From CAYRJD01 sp965212125 (GTDB taxonomy: Bacteria; Actinomycetota; Acidimicrobiia; Acidimicrobiales; Poriferisodalaceae): DNA of 64,000 nucleotides. Made by a program: the position numbers and the translations under genes. Shown here in pieces: positions 16,518 to 25,226 of the stretch; the first letter of the stretch is position 1; every line of letters begins with the position of its first letter. The DNA lies in assembly GCA_965212125.1 (NCBI GenBank), contig OZ243045.1:1116001-1180000 (forward strand). Reading direction: 5' to 3'. The notes under the pieces were generated by a model. It was not told the DNA's origin, did not search any database, and saw nothing but the letters and a program-made list of their open reading frames with translations.

Positions 16518-18803
16518 ATGCCAGTTCAAGCCAGCACCCCGATAGAGCTAATCCAAGACGTTTACAACGGGCTGACCGAAGCCACGCAGTGGGGGCGAGA
16601 AGCGCTGGGGCGGCCGCTGACGCTGACCGAAAAAACTCTTGTGCGCCACCTGCACGATCGCAGTCAAGCTCTGGAGCGCGGAGCCAGCTATGTCGATCTG
16701 ACGCCCGACCGGGTCGCCATGCAAGACGCAACCGCGCAGATGGCTTGGCTGCAGTTCATCACCGCCGGGCTAGACGAAGTAGCCGTGCCCACTACGACTC
16801 ACTGCGACCACCTCATTGCGGCTCGCCTGGACGGCAAGCGCGATCTGCTCGCAGCCGCCGACGACAACAAAGAGGTTTACGACTTTTTGCGCGATGTGTG
16901 CGCCAAGTACGGGGCTGGCTTCTGGAGGCCCGGCAGCGGCATCATCCACCAAGTAGTGCTGGAGCAGTACGCGTTTCCGGGCGGGATGATGATCGGCACC
17001 GACAGCCATTCGCCCAACGCGGGTGGGATTGGAATGCTGGCGATCGGCGTGGGCGGCGCAGACGCGGTTGATGTAATGACCGGGGGGCCTTGGAACGTGC
17101 GCTGGCCGAAAGTGATCGGTGTGAGGCTGACTGGCGCACTGTCGGGTTGGAGCTCACCCAAAGATGTGATCTTGAAAGTGGCGGAGATTCTTACCGTCAA
17201 GGGCGGCACGGGTGCGGTGGTGGAGTATTTCGGACCCGGCGCCGAAACGCTTAGCTGCACAGGCAAGGCAACCATCTGCAACATGGGCGCAGAGATAGGC
17301 GCCACCACTTCGGTTTTTGGCTTTGACGAGGCGATGGCGCGCTACCTGAAAGCCACTGAACGCGAGCAGGTTGCCGACGCCGCTACGCAAGTGAAAGCCG
17401 AGCTGGTCGCCGACGAAGAGGTGCTGGCCGATCCGGGCGCTTTCTACGACCAAGTGGTTGAGATTGATCTTGACCAGCTGCGGCCGCACATCAACGGCCC
17501 GCACACGCCGGATCTGGCGCGCGAGATCAGCCAGCTAGCAGGCGAGGCGCGCGAGCAGGGCTGGCCGCTGGAAATAAGTGCTGCGCTGGTGGGTAGCTGC
17601 ACCAACTCCAGCTACGAAGACATGACCCGCGTTGCCAGCATCGCGCGCCAGGCTGCGGCGGCGGGCTTGAAAGCCAAGACCCAACTGCTGGTAACGCCAG
17701 GCTCTGAAAAAATCCGCGCAACGATTGAGCGCGACGGCTTGCTGCGAGATCTGCAGTCCCTGGGTGCGACGGTGCTCGCTAATGCGTGCGGTCCGTGCAT
17801 CGGGCAATGGGATCGCAGCCCGGACAAGAGCCACACCGTCGGGCAGACAAACGTCATCGTTACCTCTTACAACCGCAACTTCCCCAAGCGCAACGACGGC
17901 GATGCCGCCACCCTGGCCTTCGTTACCTCGCCGGAAACGGTCGTGGCGATGGCGTTGGCGGGCACGCTTGACTTTGACCCGCTGTCGCACACCCTCACCA
18001 GCGACGACGGCACCGAGGTGTCGCTTGAGGTGCCAGTTGGCGTTGAACTACCGGCGGCGGGTTTTGAGTCTGGGTCGGACGGCTTCGTGGCGCCGAGTGG
18101 CGGCGACATTGCGATAACGGTCTCCCCCACTTCTGAGCGTCTGCAACTGCTGGAGCCGTTTGCGCCCTGGGACGGCAACGACTACGAGAGCTTGCCGGTG
18201 CTGGTTAAGGCCAAGGGGAAGTTCACAACCGACCACATCTCAATGGCTGGTCCGTGGTTGCGCTACCGCGGCCACCTGGAAAACATTTCCGGCAATCTGT
18301 ACCTGGGCGCAATCAATGCGTTTGAGGGTGCCTCTGGTTCGTACGAAGCTGGCCACGGCAAAAACCAGCTGACCGGAGAGGTTCAGCCGTTTCCGGAGAT
18401 CGCTCGTGAGTATCACCAAGCCGGTGTGAGCTGGGTGGTGATCGGCGATGAAAACATGGGCGAGGGCTCTAGCCGTGAGCACGCCGCGATGGAGCCACGC
18501 TTTCGGGGCGGTCTGATAGCGCTGGCACGTTCGTTTGCGCGCATCCACGAAACCAACCTGAAAAAACAAGGCATGCTGCCCTTGACGTTTGACAGCCCGG
18601 CGGACTACGACCGCATCGGCGAGGATGATCGCATTGCCGTGCGTGGGCTGGCAGGCCTGGCACCCGGGCAGCCGCTAACCGTTGAGGTGACCCCGCCCGC
18701 TGGTGAGACCTGGGCGTTCAAGGCCAATCACACCTTCGGTGCCAACCAGGTGGAATGGTTCACCGCCGGGTCGGCCCTCAACGCTCTTAAAGCTGCGCTG
18801 TAG
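16518..18803 (+). CDS. acn: Aconitate hydratase, mitochondrial type
   Basis: Interconverts citrate and isocitrate in the TCA cycle with a 4Fe-4S cluster. 761 residues from ATG 16518; an upstream frame start at 16464 lies inside the methyltransferase gene and is not used. The segment TGGPWNVRWPKVIGVRLTG, with SGWSSPKDVILK and TVKGGTGAVVEY after it, matches eukaryotic mitochondrial aconitase far better than bacterial AcnA or AcnB. Cluster cysteines: CTGKATICNMGAEIG region, GSCTNSSYEDM and NACGPCIGQW. Swivel domain with GEGSSREHAAMEPR at the C-terminus. Citrate synthase (21625) and fumarase (27416) lie nearby on separate units. A hairpin follows the stop. Confidence 0.95.
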   Translation: MPVQASTPIELIQDVYNGLTEATQWGREALGRPLTLTEKTLVRHLHDRSQALERGASYVDLTPDRVAMQDATAQMAWLQFITAGLDEVAVPTTTHCDHLIAARLDGKRDLLAAADDNKEVYDFLRDVCAKYGAGFWRPGSGIIHQVVLEQYAFPGGMMIGTDSHSPNAGGIGMLAIGVGGADAVDVMTGGPWNVRWPKVIGVRLTGALSGWSSPKDVILKVAEILTVKGGTGAVVEYFGPGAETLSCTGKATICNMGAEIGATTSVFGFDEAMARYLKATEREQVADAATQVKAELVADEEVLADPGAFYDQVVEIDLDQLRPHINGPHTPDLAREISQLAGEAREQGWPLEISAALVGSCTNSSYEDMTRVASIARQAAAAGLKAKTQLLVTPGSEKIRATIERDGLLRDLQSLGATVLANACGPCIGQWDRSPDKSHTVGQTNVIVTSYNRNFPKRNDGDAATLAFVTSPETVVAMALAGTLDFDPLSHTLTSDDGTEVSLEVPVGVELPAAGFESGSDGFVAPSGGDIAITVSPTSERLQLLEPFAPWDGNDYESLPVLVKAKGKFTTDHISMAGPWLRYRGHLENISGNLYLGAINAFEGASGSYEAGHGKNQLTGEVQPFPEIAREYHQAGVSWVVIGDENMGEGSSREHAAMEPRFRGGLIALARSFARIHETNLKKQGMLPLTFDSPADYDRIGEDDRIAVRGLAGLAPGQPLTVEVTPPAGETWAFKANHTFGANQVEWFTAGSALNALKAAL

Positions 18804-18827
18804 CGAAACAACCCTGGAAAGACGAAA

Positions 18828-18853
18828 CCGACTCGGAAGGGGGACCGAGTCGG
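18828..18853 (+). terminator. Hairpin after aconitase, probable terminator
   Basis: CCGACTCGG (18828-18836) pairs perfectly with CCGAGTCGG (18845-18853) around an 8-base loop. The T run after it is weak (CTTCAATT), so termination may be incomplete. Confidence 0.55.
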
Positions 18854-18923
18854 CTTCAATTAGGTCTCCAGCGTGTTACGCCAGGACCAGTGCGCTCCGT
18901 CTTCTCGTCGGGCGACACAAGTA

Positions 18924-18945
18924 ATAGTAAAGCAATTCGCACTAT
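18924..18945. promoter_or_regulatory. Inverted repeat upstream of the LysR gene
   Basis: ATAGT (18924-18928) and ACTAT (18941-18945) are separated by 12 bases in an AT-rich region about 75 bases before the LysR start. LysR regulators often bind such interrupted dyads at their own promoter, so autoregulation is possible. Confidence 0.3.
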
Positions 18946-19006
18946 CTAACAACGCAGTCTGGCAGATACTTGAAATCTCTAAAACAGATAGCTGCTAATG
19001 CGCGCC

Positions 19007-19012
19007 TAAAAT
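19007..19012 (+). promoter_or_regulatory. -10 box of the LysR gene, leaderless
   Basis: TAAAAT ends 7 bases before ATG 19020. It decides the start: the earlier ATG at 19011 overlaps this box. Confidence 0.6.
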
Positions 19013-19019
19013 GGCGGGT

Positions 19020-19937
19020 ATGGATTTCAAACAACTAGAGGCCCTTGCCGCGGTCGCCACGCACGGACGATTTTCGGCAGCGGCACTTGCTCTCGACACG
19101 GTTCAGTCAAACATCTCTTCGCGTATCGCCAAGCTGGAAGAAGAGCTGGGCGCTGTACTAGTCGACCGCGGGCTGAGTCAGCTAACGCCTGAGGGTAAAA
19201 TAGTGCTGGAACGAGCCAACCGCATATCGGCTGAACTGGGTGCCATCCGCGATGACGTTGCCTCAATGACGTCAACCGTTACCGGTGAAGTGCAGCTGGG
19301 CATTATCGGCACGCCGGCTCGCTGGTTGCTGCCCCCTTTGCTGGATGCCCTTACAAATCAGCATCCAGGCATTGAGATAACCGTGACCGACGCCCCCACC
19401 ACCTCGCTGGTGGCGCTGCTAAAGAACAGTGCCTTGGATCTAGCGATCACCAACGTTCCGCTCCATCACAACGATCTTGTGAGCGGCCCGCTGTGGGATG
19501 AACAGATGGTGGTCATAGCGCCGAGCAACCATGAGCTAGCCGCCGAAGGTGATCGTGTGGTGACATTTAAAGAGTTGGCGCAATATGAGCTGGTGCTGGG
19601 CTCGCCTGGTTCTAGTTTGCGCAATCTGGTGGATGCTGCCGCCGCCAAGCACGGCGTGGTGCTGCGCAAGAAAGCCCAGTTGGACGGGGTGAGGATGGCG
19701 GCAACGATGGCGTTTCAGGGATACGGCCCGGCGGTGGTGCCGATTAGTTCAATTCCTGAGTGGGTGGCACGTGGCAACTGGAACGTGCTGACGTTGCGTG
19801 GTATGTCGCGCCGAGAAGTGGGGCTGGCAATCCGCCGCAAGGGCTTGCTTACGGCAGCGGCGTCCGCCACGCGCCAGGTGATTCGTGAGGTGGTGCGCGA
19901 GACGGTGTCAAAAATCAAAGGCTTGAAAGCAACGTAG
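19020..19937 (+). CDS. LysR-family transcriptional regulator
   Basis: 305 residues, the usual length. The N-terminal helix-turn-helix reads MDFKQLEALAAVATHGRFS then AAALALDTVQSNISSRIAKLEEELG, and GEVQLGIIGTPARWLLPPLL opens the periplasmic-binding-like effector domain. The start at 19020 is preferred over 19011 because it begins at the conserved MDFKQLE and follows a -10 box by 7 bases. The gene stands alone between the aconitase and the carboxyltransferase, all on the same strand, so its target is not obvious; the carboxyltransferase promoter 50 bases downstream is the nearest candidate. Effector unknown. Confidence 0.92.
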   Translation: MDFKQLEALAAVATHGRFSAAALALDTVQSNISSRIAKLEEELGAVLVDRGLSQLTPEGKIVLERANRISAELGAIRDDVASMTSTVTGEVQLGIIGTPARWLLPPLLDALTNQHPGIEITVTDAPTTSLVALLKNSALDLAITNVPLHHNDLVSGPLWDEQMVVIAPSNHELAAEGDRVVTFKELAQYELVLGSPGSSLRNLVDAAAAKHGVVLRKKAQLDGVRMAATMAFQGYGPAVVPISSIPEWVARGNWNVLTLRGMSRREVGLAIRRKGLLTAAASATRQVIREVVRETVSKIKGLKAT

Positions 19938-19974
19938 GCGGCCGCTTGTCGCAAATAGCGGGCTAGCGCCGCCA

Positions 19975-19980
19975 TAGCAT
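19975..19980 (+). promoter_or_regulatory. -10 box of the carboxyltransferase gene, leaderless
   Basis: TAGCAT ends 7 bases before GTG 19988, matching the spacing seen at other genes here. Confidence 0.55.
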
Positions 19981-19987
19981 CTAGGTC

Positions 19988-21523
19988 GTGCCGCCGGAAA
20001 CAGTGCCGTCTGAAACTGCGCTGCCGGAGACCGCGCCAGAGACCGCTCCGCTGGAGACTGAGCTGACGCTGCGGGATCGCACCCCCAGCTTTGTGCGGGT
20101 GTCAAGCACGCAGATCGGCAACAAGCGGGTAGTGCTAATAGATGCGGCGCGGTGGGCTAGCTCCGACCAACCTGGCACCGATCAGCCTGGCACCGATCAG
20201 CCTGATGCTGCAACCGAATCTGCCAGTATCGATTCTGCTGCCAGCGATTCTGGCGCAGCCGAAGCAGACACCGCCGATCAGCCAGAACGCCGCGGCGCGC
20301 TGGCTCCCATTGACGGCGAAAATATTGCCGCTGGGCTGGCGCTCGCCGAGGCCGAACAAATCCCTGTCGTATTGCTGCTCTCCTCAAGCGGCGCAGACAT
20401 CAATCACGGAATAACCGCCCTGGATGCCTGGGGCAAGGCCGCCAAGCGCCTGGCGCGCTGCTCCGGCGTGGTGCCGATCATTGCCGGGGTTACCGGCCCG
20501 GCTATCTCAGGTCCGGCGCTGCTGATCGGTCTGGCCGACGTGGTGATCATGTCCGAAGAGGCTTACGCATTTGTAAGCGGCCCCATTCCGGTGCGCGACA
20601 TGACCGGCGTAAACGTCAGCACCAGCGAGCTTGGTGGCGCTTCGGTGCATCAACAAGAGTCGGGCGTAGCCAGCTTGGTGGTGCCCGAAGACGAGATGAT
20701 GAACGCCATTGCCGATGTGCTGATGTACCTGCCTGACAACTGCCAGCAACCACCACCGCTACTTGGCAGCGACGATCCCACCGACCGCCTCGTGCCAGAG
20801 GCTGCCGACCTTCTGCCCGACACCAGCACCGGCGCATACGACGTGCGAGACATCGCGACGGCTTTGTTTGACGACGGCGAACTGCTGGAACTGCGACCCG
20901 GCTGGGCGCCAAATCTGGTGACGCTGCTGGCTGCCATCGGCGGCCGCCCGGTGGGTGTCATCGCAAACCAACCGCTGGCGATTGCTGGCACGCTCGACAT
21001 AACCGCCAGCCAAAAAGGCGCCCGCTTTGTCAATTTTTGCGACGCCTTCAATCTGCCTTTGATAACGCTGGTTGACACCCCTGGCTTCTACCCAGGCAAA
21101 GACCTGGAGTGGCGCGGCATGATCCGCCACGGAGCCCAGCTGGCGTTTGCATACGCCCGCGCCAGCGTGCCACGCGTATCGGTGGTGCTGCGCAAGTCTT
21201 ACGGTGGGGCTTTCATCGTTATGGATTCCAAAACGATGGGCAACGACGCCTGTCTGGCGTGGCCCAGCGCGGAGCTAGCGGTAATGGGCGCCAATCAGGC
21301 CGCTCAGATATTGCAGCGCGATGCATCCGAAGAGGAGGCGGCTAGCTGGGTAGCCGACTACGAGCAGACCTACCTGAATCCCTACATCGCCGCTGAGCGT
21401 GGCTACGTGGACGCAGTGATTGATCCAGCCAAAACCCGTCAAGAACTGGCGGATTTGGTGGATTTGCTGTCGTCTAAACGGGAAGATCTGCCCGATCGCC
21501 GCCACGACAACGCCCCGCTGTAA
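19988..21523 (+). CDS. Acyl-CoA carboxylase carboxyltransferase (AccD/PccB-like)
   Basis: Moves carboxyl from carboxybiotin to acetyl- or propionyl-CoA. 511 residues. The C-terminal half is clear: ITASQKGARFVNFCDAFNLP, VDTPGFYPGKDLEWRGMI, RKSYGGAFIVMDSKTMGND and AWPSAELAVMGANQAA. The N-terminal half is present but diverged (SSSGADINHGITALDAWGKA, GVTGPAISGPALL). Odd features are a Pro/Glu/Thr tail at the start (repeats of PETAP) and an acidic, repeat-built insert near residues 58-100 with DQPGT copied three times. There is no zinc finger and no biotin or biotin-carboxylase gene nearby, so partner and substrate stay open. GTG start chosen from the -10 box spacing. Confidence 0.85.
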   Translation: MPPETVPSETALPETAPETAPLETELTLRDRTPSFVRVSSTQIGNKRVVLIDAARWASSDQPGTDQPGTDQPDAATESASIDSAASDSGAAEADTADQPERRGALAPIDGENIAAGLALAEAEQIPVVLLLSSSGADINHGITALDAWGKAAKRLARCSGVVPIIAGVTGPAISGPALLIGLADVVIMSEEAYAFVSGPIPVRDMTGVNVSTSELGGASVHQQESGVASLVVPEDEMMNAIADVLMYLPDNCQQPPPLLGSDDPTDRLVPEAADLLPDTSTGAYDVRDIATALFDDGELLELRPGWAPNLVTLLAAIGGRPVGVIANQPLAIAGTLDITASQKGARFVNFCDAFNLPLITLVDTPGFYPGKDLEWRGMIRHGAQLAFAYARASVPRVSVVLRKSYGGAFIVMDSKTMGNDACLAWPSAELAVMGANQAAQILQRDASEEEAASWVADYEQTYLNPYIAAERGYVDAVIDPAKTRQELADLVDLLSSKREDLPDRRHDNAPL

Positions 21524-21597
21524 GGGTGTTTTGGCGTGTTTTGGGCATTTCAGAGCGGGATTTACGCGCTGATTTAGAAACTTCAGCCCAAGTTGGG

Positions 21598-21603
21598 TAG
21601 ATT
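21598..21603 (+). promoter_or_regulatory. -10 box of citrate synthase
   Basis: TAGATT, 21 bases before GTG 21625. Unlike the leaderless genes, the short leader here contains GGGAGG at 21614-21619 as a ribosome site. Confidence 0.5.
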
Positions 21604-21624
21604 TAGAGACGCGGGGAGGTCATA

Positions 21625-22899
21625 GTGCCTACAGACGAGAGTTTTACGCTCACCGATAATCGCAGCGGCAAGTCGGTGACGGTGCCAATAGAAGACGGCA
21701 CTATTCCATCGTCGGGGTTGCGCGAGCTTGACCCAGGGTTGTGGTTTTATGATCCCGCCTACCTCTCAACGGCCAGTTGCACAAGCGACATCACGTACAT
21801 CAACGGCGACGAAGGCATATTGCGCTACCGCGGCTACCCCATTGAGCAGCTTGCGGCCAACTCATCTTTCCTTGAGGTTTGCTACCTGCTGGTGCACGGC
21901 GAGCTGCCCCAAAAAGATGAGTTTGAGCAGTGGGCGAACCACATCACGTTCCACACCTACGTGCACGAAAACATCGCCACGTTTATAAAGGGTTTTCGCT
22001 ACGACGCGCACCCGATGGGCATGCTGGTGTCAACGGTTGCGGCGCTGTCAACGTTCTATCCCGAAGCCAGGGAGATTGACGACGCGGAAAATCGGGAAAT
22101 CCAAGCGATCCGCCTGCTGGCGAAGATGCCGACGATGGCGGCGTTCGCTTACAAGAAGCGCATGGGGCTGCCATATGAATACCCGGTCAACCATCTGGGC
22201 TACACGGGCAACTTTTTGCGGATGATGTGGAACGTCGCCGATCCGGACTACGTGCCCGACCCGGTTTTGACCAAGGCCTTGGACGTGCTGTTTGTCTTGC
22301 ACGCAGATCATGAGCAGAACTGCTCCACCACCACCATGCGCACGGTTGGCTCAAGCCGCGCCGATCCGTATACGGCTGTGGCGGCGGCTACCTGCGGGCT
22401 GTACGGGCCGCTGCACGGTGGCGCGAACGAGCAGGTCATTCGGATGCTGCACGAAATCGGCAGCTTTGACAATGTCGCCAGCTATGTGGAGCGAGCCAAG
22501 TCCGGTGAGGTCTTGTTGCAGGGCTTCGGGCACCGCGTCTACAAGAACTACGACCCACGCGCCAAGATCATCCGTGAAACCGCCGACCAAGTGTTTGCGG
22601 TGACCGGCATCAATCCGCTGCTGGACATTGCGCTCAAGCTGGAGGAAGTGGCGCTGACGGATTCGTACTTTGTTGATCGCAACCTGTATCCGAACGTGGA
22701 CTTCTATTCGGGTTTGATCTACGAAGCGATGGGCTTTCCGCTGGACATGTTCACGGTGCTGTTCGCTATTGGGCGCACGCCGGGCTGGCTAGCGCACTGG
22801 CTGGAAATGCTGGACGACCCAGAGCAGAAGATCTATCGACCGCGCCAGCGCTACACCGGGCCGAACGAGCGTGAGTTCGTAGAGATGGGCAACCGCTAG
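21625..22899 (+). CDS. gltA: Citrate synthase
   Basis: Condenses acetyl-CoA and oxaloacetate to citrate. 424 residues, type II (hexameric, Gram-negative-like) length. Start GTG with GGGAGG ahead. The N-terminal beta-rich region has SCTSDITYINGDEGILRYRG; catalytic residues are the His of GPLHGGANEQ, the His of FGHRVYK and the Asp of NVDFYSG, with the adjacent HADHEQNCSTTTMR block intact. Its TAG stop shares the palindrome CTAG (22896-22899) with the stop of the convergent oxidoreductase gene. With aconitase and fumarase in this window it serves the oxidative TCA cycle. Confidence 0.96.
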   Translation: MPTDESFTLTDNRSGKSVTVPIEDGTIPSSGLRELDPGLWFYDPAYLSTASCTSDITYINGDEGILRYRGYPIEQLAANSSFLEVCYLLVHGELPQKDEFEQWANHITFHTYVHENIATFIKGFRYDAHPMGMLVSTVAALSTFYPEAREIDDAENREIQAIRLLAKMPTMAAFAYKKRMGLPYEYPVNHLGYTGNFLRMMWNVADPDYVPDPVLTKALDVLFVLHADHEQNCSTTTMRTVGSSRADPYTAVAAATCGLYGPLHGGANEQVIRMLHEIGSFDNVASYVERAKSGEVLLQGFGHRVYKNYDPRAKIIRETADQVFAVTGINPLLDIALKLEEVALTDSYFVDRNLYPNVDFYSGLIYEAMGFPLDMFTVLFAIGRTPGWLAHWLEMLDDPEQKIYRPRQRYTGPNEREFVEMGNR

Positions 22900-23897
22900 C
22901 TGACGGAAACCAAAATCTTGCCGACGTTGGCGTTGGTCGCCATGTATTCGTGCGCATCGGCGATTTTCTCCATCGCGTAAGTCGAATCAATCACTGGGCG
23001 TATCGCACCGCTGTCAAAGAAGCCCAAGATTTCAGATATAAAGCTCTGATTGGCCATGATTCTTTGCTCGATAGGCCGTGCACGAAGCACCGTGCCGGTA
23101 ATTGATGATCGCTTTGGCATCAACATGGAAATCGAAAAACTTGACTGGTCGAGGGTCATTATTCCAACCTGAATAATGTGACCCTGCATCGCCAAGCAGT
23201 CAATGTTGGGTACCACATAGTCACCGCCGACCACGTCTAGCACCACATTCACGCCCGCCCCTTGCGTCCAGGTCTTTACCTCTTCGGCAAAATCCTGGCT
23301 GGTGTAGTCAATCACCAGATCGGCACCTAAATCGACACACGCAGAGACCTTTGACGTAGAGCAAGTCACCGCTACCTGCGCCCCGATCGCTTTGCAGATC
23401 TGGATAGCGGCGGTGCCCACGCCAGAAGCTCCGGCATGCACCAGCGCTTTGCCACCGAAGCGCAGCCCGCCCTGGGTCACCAAGGCATCGTGCGCGGTCA
23501 TAAACACTTCCGGTATGGCCGCAGCTGTCTCAAGCGACACCGTTGACGGCACACGTTGCAGCATTCGCTCATGCGTTGCGACTCGCTGCGCCATCCCACC
23601 GCCTGGGACGATGCCCATTACCTCATCGCCGACCGCCCAACTGTTAGCAGGGTTGGTGCTATGTACTTGGTTGCCGATCTCAATGATGCGTCCTGCAAAC
23701 TCAAGCCCTGGAATGTTGTGCTCCCGCTCCGGTCCTGGTTCTGAGTAGAGGCCCATTCGCTCCAGCAGATCTGAGCGGTTCATAGCAGTGCTAACCACCT
23801 CCACCATCACATCTTCGGGTCCCGGCGTTGGGTCGGGTACGTCAAGTATTTTCAGTACCTCAGGGCCACCGTGTTCGGTGATAACTACTGCTTTCAT
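22896..23897 (-). CDS. Zinc-free quinone oxidoreductase (MDR family)
   Basis: NAD(P)H:quinone reductase-like medium-chain dehydrogenase, 333 residues. N-terminal MKAVVITEHGGPEVL and NRSDLLERMGLY are typical; the Rossmann turn is HAGASGVGTAAIQICKAIGA; the zinc-binding Cys/His set of alcohol dehydrogenases is absent. ATG is preceded by GGGAGG at a good distance. Length and motifs fit the plant and bacterial PIG3/QOR-like group; the electron acceptor is not known. It is a single-gene unit that ends tail to tail with citrate synthase, the two stops overlapping on one CTAG. Confidence 0.88.
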   Translation of the reverse strand: MKAVVITEHGGPEVLKILDVPDPTPGPEDVMVEVVSTAMNRSDLLERMGLYSEPGPEREHNIPGLEFAGRIIEIGNQVHSTNPANSWAVGDEVMGIVPGGGMAQRVATHERMLQRVPSTVSLETAAAIPEVFMTAHDALVTQGGLRFGGKALVHAGASGVGTAAIQICKAIGAQVAVTCSTSKVSACVDLGADLVIDYTSQDFAEEVKTWTQGAGVNVVLDVVGGDYVVPNIDCLAMQGHIIQVGIMTLDQSSFSISMLMPKRSSITGTVLRARPIEQRIMANQSFISEILGFFDSGAIRPVIDSTYAMEKIADAHEYMATNANVGKILVSVS

Positions 23898-24049
23898 CTG
23901 CGCCTCCCAGATTGGCTAGTTATCTCAGGGGCAACTGTAATGTCTGCGCACCAGTGCTTGTGCGCGGGGACGACATTGGCTGAGCACTGGCACGTTTGGC
24001 ACGCATTAGCCGGCGTCAGCCCTTGTATTAACCGATGCCACACCCGTAC

Positions 24050-24055
24050 TACCCT
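24050..24055 (+). promoter_or_regulatory. -10 box of the acyl-CoA dehydrogenase operon
   Basis: TACCCT ends 8 bases before GTG 24064. An AGGAG also precedes the GTG but too closely (2 bases) to act as a normal Shine-Dalgarno. Confidence 0.5.
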
Positions 24056-24063
24056 CAGGAGCC

Positions 24064-25221
24064 GTGGATCAAAGCTGGCCTGAATCGCTCACCGCGCTGG
24101 CTCAAGATGCCAAGGATTGGACGGCCAACGCCACCCAAGATCTGTTCACATGCGATGACGGCTGGTTGATTGGCTACAGCGACACCTTCACTCGCCGCCT
24201 GGGCGAGCGCGGCTGGATCGGTATGACCTGGCCAACGGATGTGGGCGGCGGCGGCCGGCCAGAGATAGAACGCTTTGTCGTTACAGAGCAGCTGCTGCTG
24301 GCGGGCGCACCCATGTCCGGTGCGTTCTTCCCCGATCGCCAAATCGGGCCGGTCTTGCTGGCCTATGGCACGGCGGAACAGCAAGGCCGCTTTTTGCCGG
24401 ACATGCGGCGCGGCCGGTCGCGTTGGTGCATCGGAATGAGCGAACCAGACGCCGGTTCGGACGTGTCGGCTATTGCCACGAAGGCGGTGCGCGACGGCGA
24501 TCGATTCATCGTTAGCGGAAGCAAAATCTGGACAAGCGGCGCCGCCCATTCTGATTGGTGCTATCTGATCTGCCGCACCGACCCCGACGCGCCGGCGCAC
24601 AAGGGATTGAGCGAGCTAGTGGTGCCGATGGATTCTCCCGGCATCACCATTAATCCCATCAAGGACAGCTCCGGCGACTCGCATTTCAATGAGGTCGTGT
24701 TTGAAGAGACCCCCGTGCCGGCCGACAACCTGGTGGGCGAGCTGAACAACAGCTTCGGCCAAACAATGCGTCAGCTTGAGCATGAACGTGGCGGCATAGA
24801 CCGCCTCGCCTCAAACCAGCGCCTCTACAACGACACGCTGCCGCTGGCCGATCTGGCCGACCCGCTCATTCGTCAGGAGGTAGCGAAGATTGAATCCGGC
24901 TACCGCATCGGCCGCAAGATGGTGCTGCGCAACGTGCTAAGGCAAACGCCGTTCGCGCAGTATTCGGCGATAACTAAGACCTGGTGCACCGAGTTTGAGC
25001 AGACCGTCGCCAACTTTGTGGGGCGTGTAGCCGGTGCGCACACGATGCTGGCTAACCGGGTATCACGCAATGTGATCTACTCCCCCTCCTACACGATCAT
25101 GGGCGGCACCACGCAGGTTTTGCGCAACATTATTGGGGAGCGGATTTTGGGGCTGCCCCGCGGCCCCGCACCGGATAAGGCAAGCTCATCTAAGGCAAGC
25201 TCACCCAAGGCAGCCAGCTAG
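24064..25221 (+). CDS. Acyl-CoA dehydrogenase
   Basis: FAD enzyme that puts a 2,3-double bond in an acyl-CoA, or acts on a related CoA ester. 385 residues. GRFLPDMRRG leads to the FAD-binding IGMSEPDAGSDVSAI; KIWTSGAAHSDWCYLICRT is the next block; the C-terminal helix bundle ends with YTIMGGTTQVLRNIIGERILGLPRG. The catalytic base cannot be assigned by eye with certainty. The last 15 residues are a short Lys-Ala-Ser repeat. It is followed after 5 bases by a phosphatase gene, so the two form an operon. Substrate unknown; many paralogs exist in actinobacteria that use steroids or fatty acids. Confidence 0.9.
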   Translation: MDQSWPESLTALAQDAKDWTANATQDLFTCDDGWLIGYSDTFTRRLGERGWIGMTWPTDVGGGGRPEIERFVVTEQLLLAGAPMSGAFFPDRQIGPVLLAYGTAEQQGRFLPDMRRGRSRWCIGMSEPDAGSDVSAIATKAVRDGDRFIVSGSKIWTSGAAHSDWCYLICRTDPDAPAHKGLSELVVPMDSPGITINPIKDSSGDSHFNEVVFEETPVPADNLVGELNNSFGQTMRQLEHERGGIDRLASNQRLYNDTLPLADLADPLIRQEVAKIESGYRIGRKMVLRNVLRQTPFAQYSAITKTWCTEFEQTVANFVGRVAGAHTMLANRVSRNVIYSPSYTIMGGTTQVLRNIIGERILGLPRGPAPDKASSSKASSPKAAS

Positions 25222-25226
25222 TCGCC

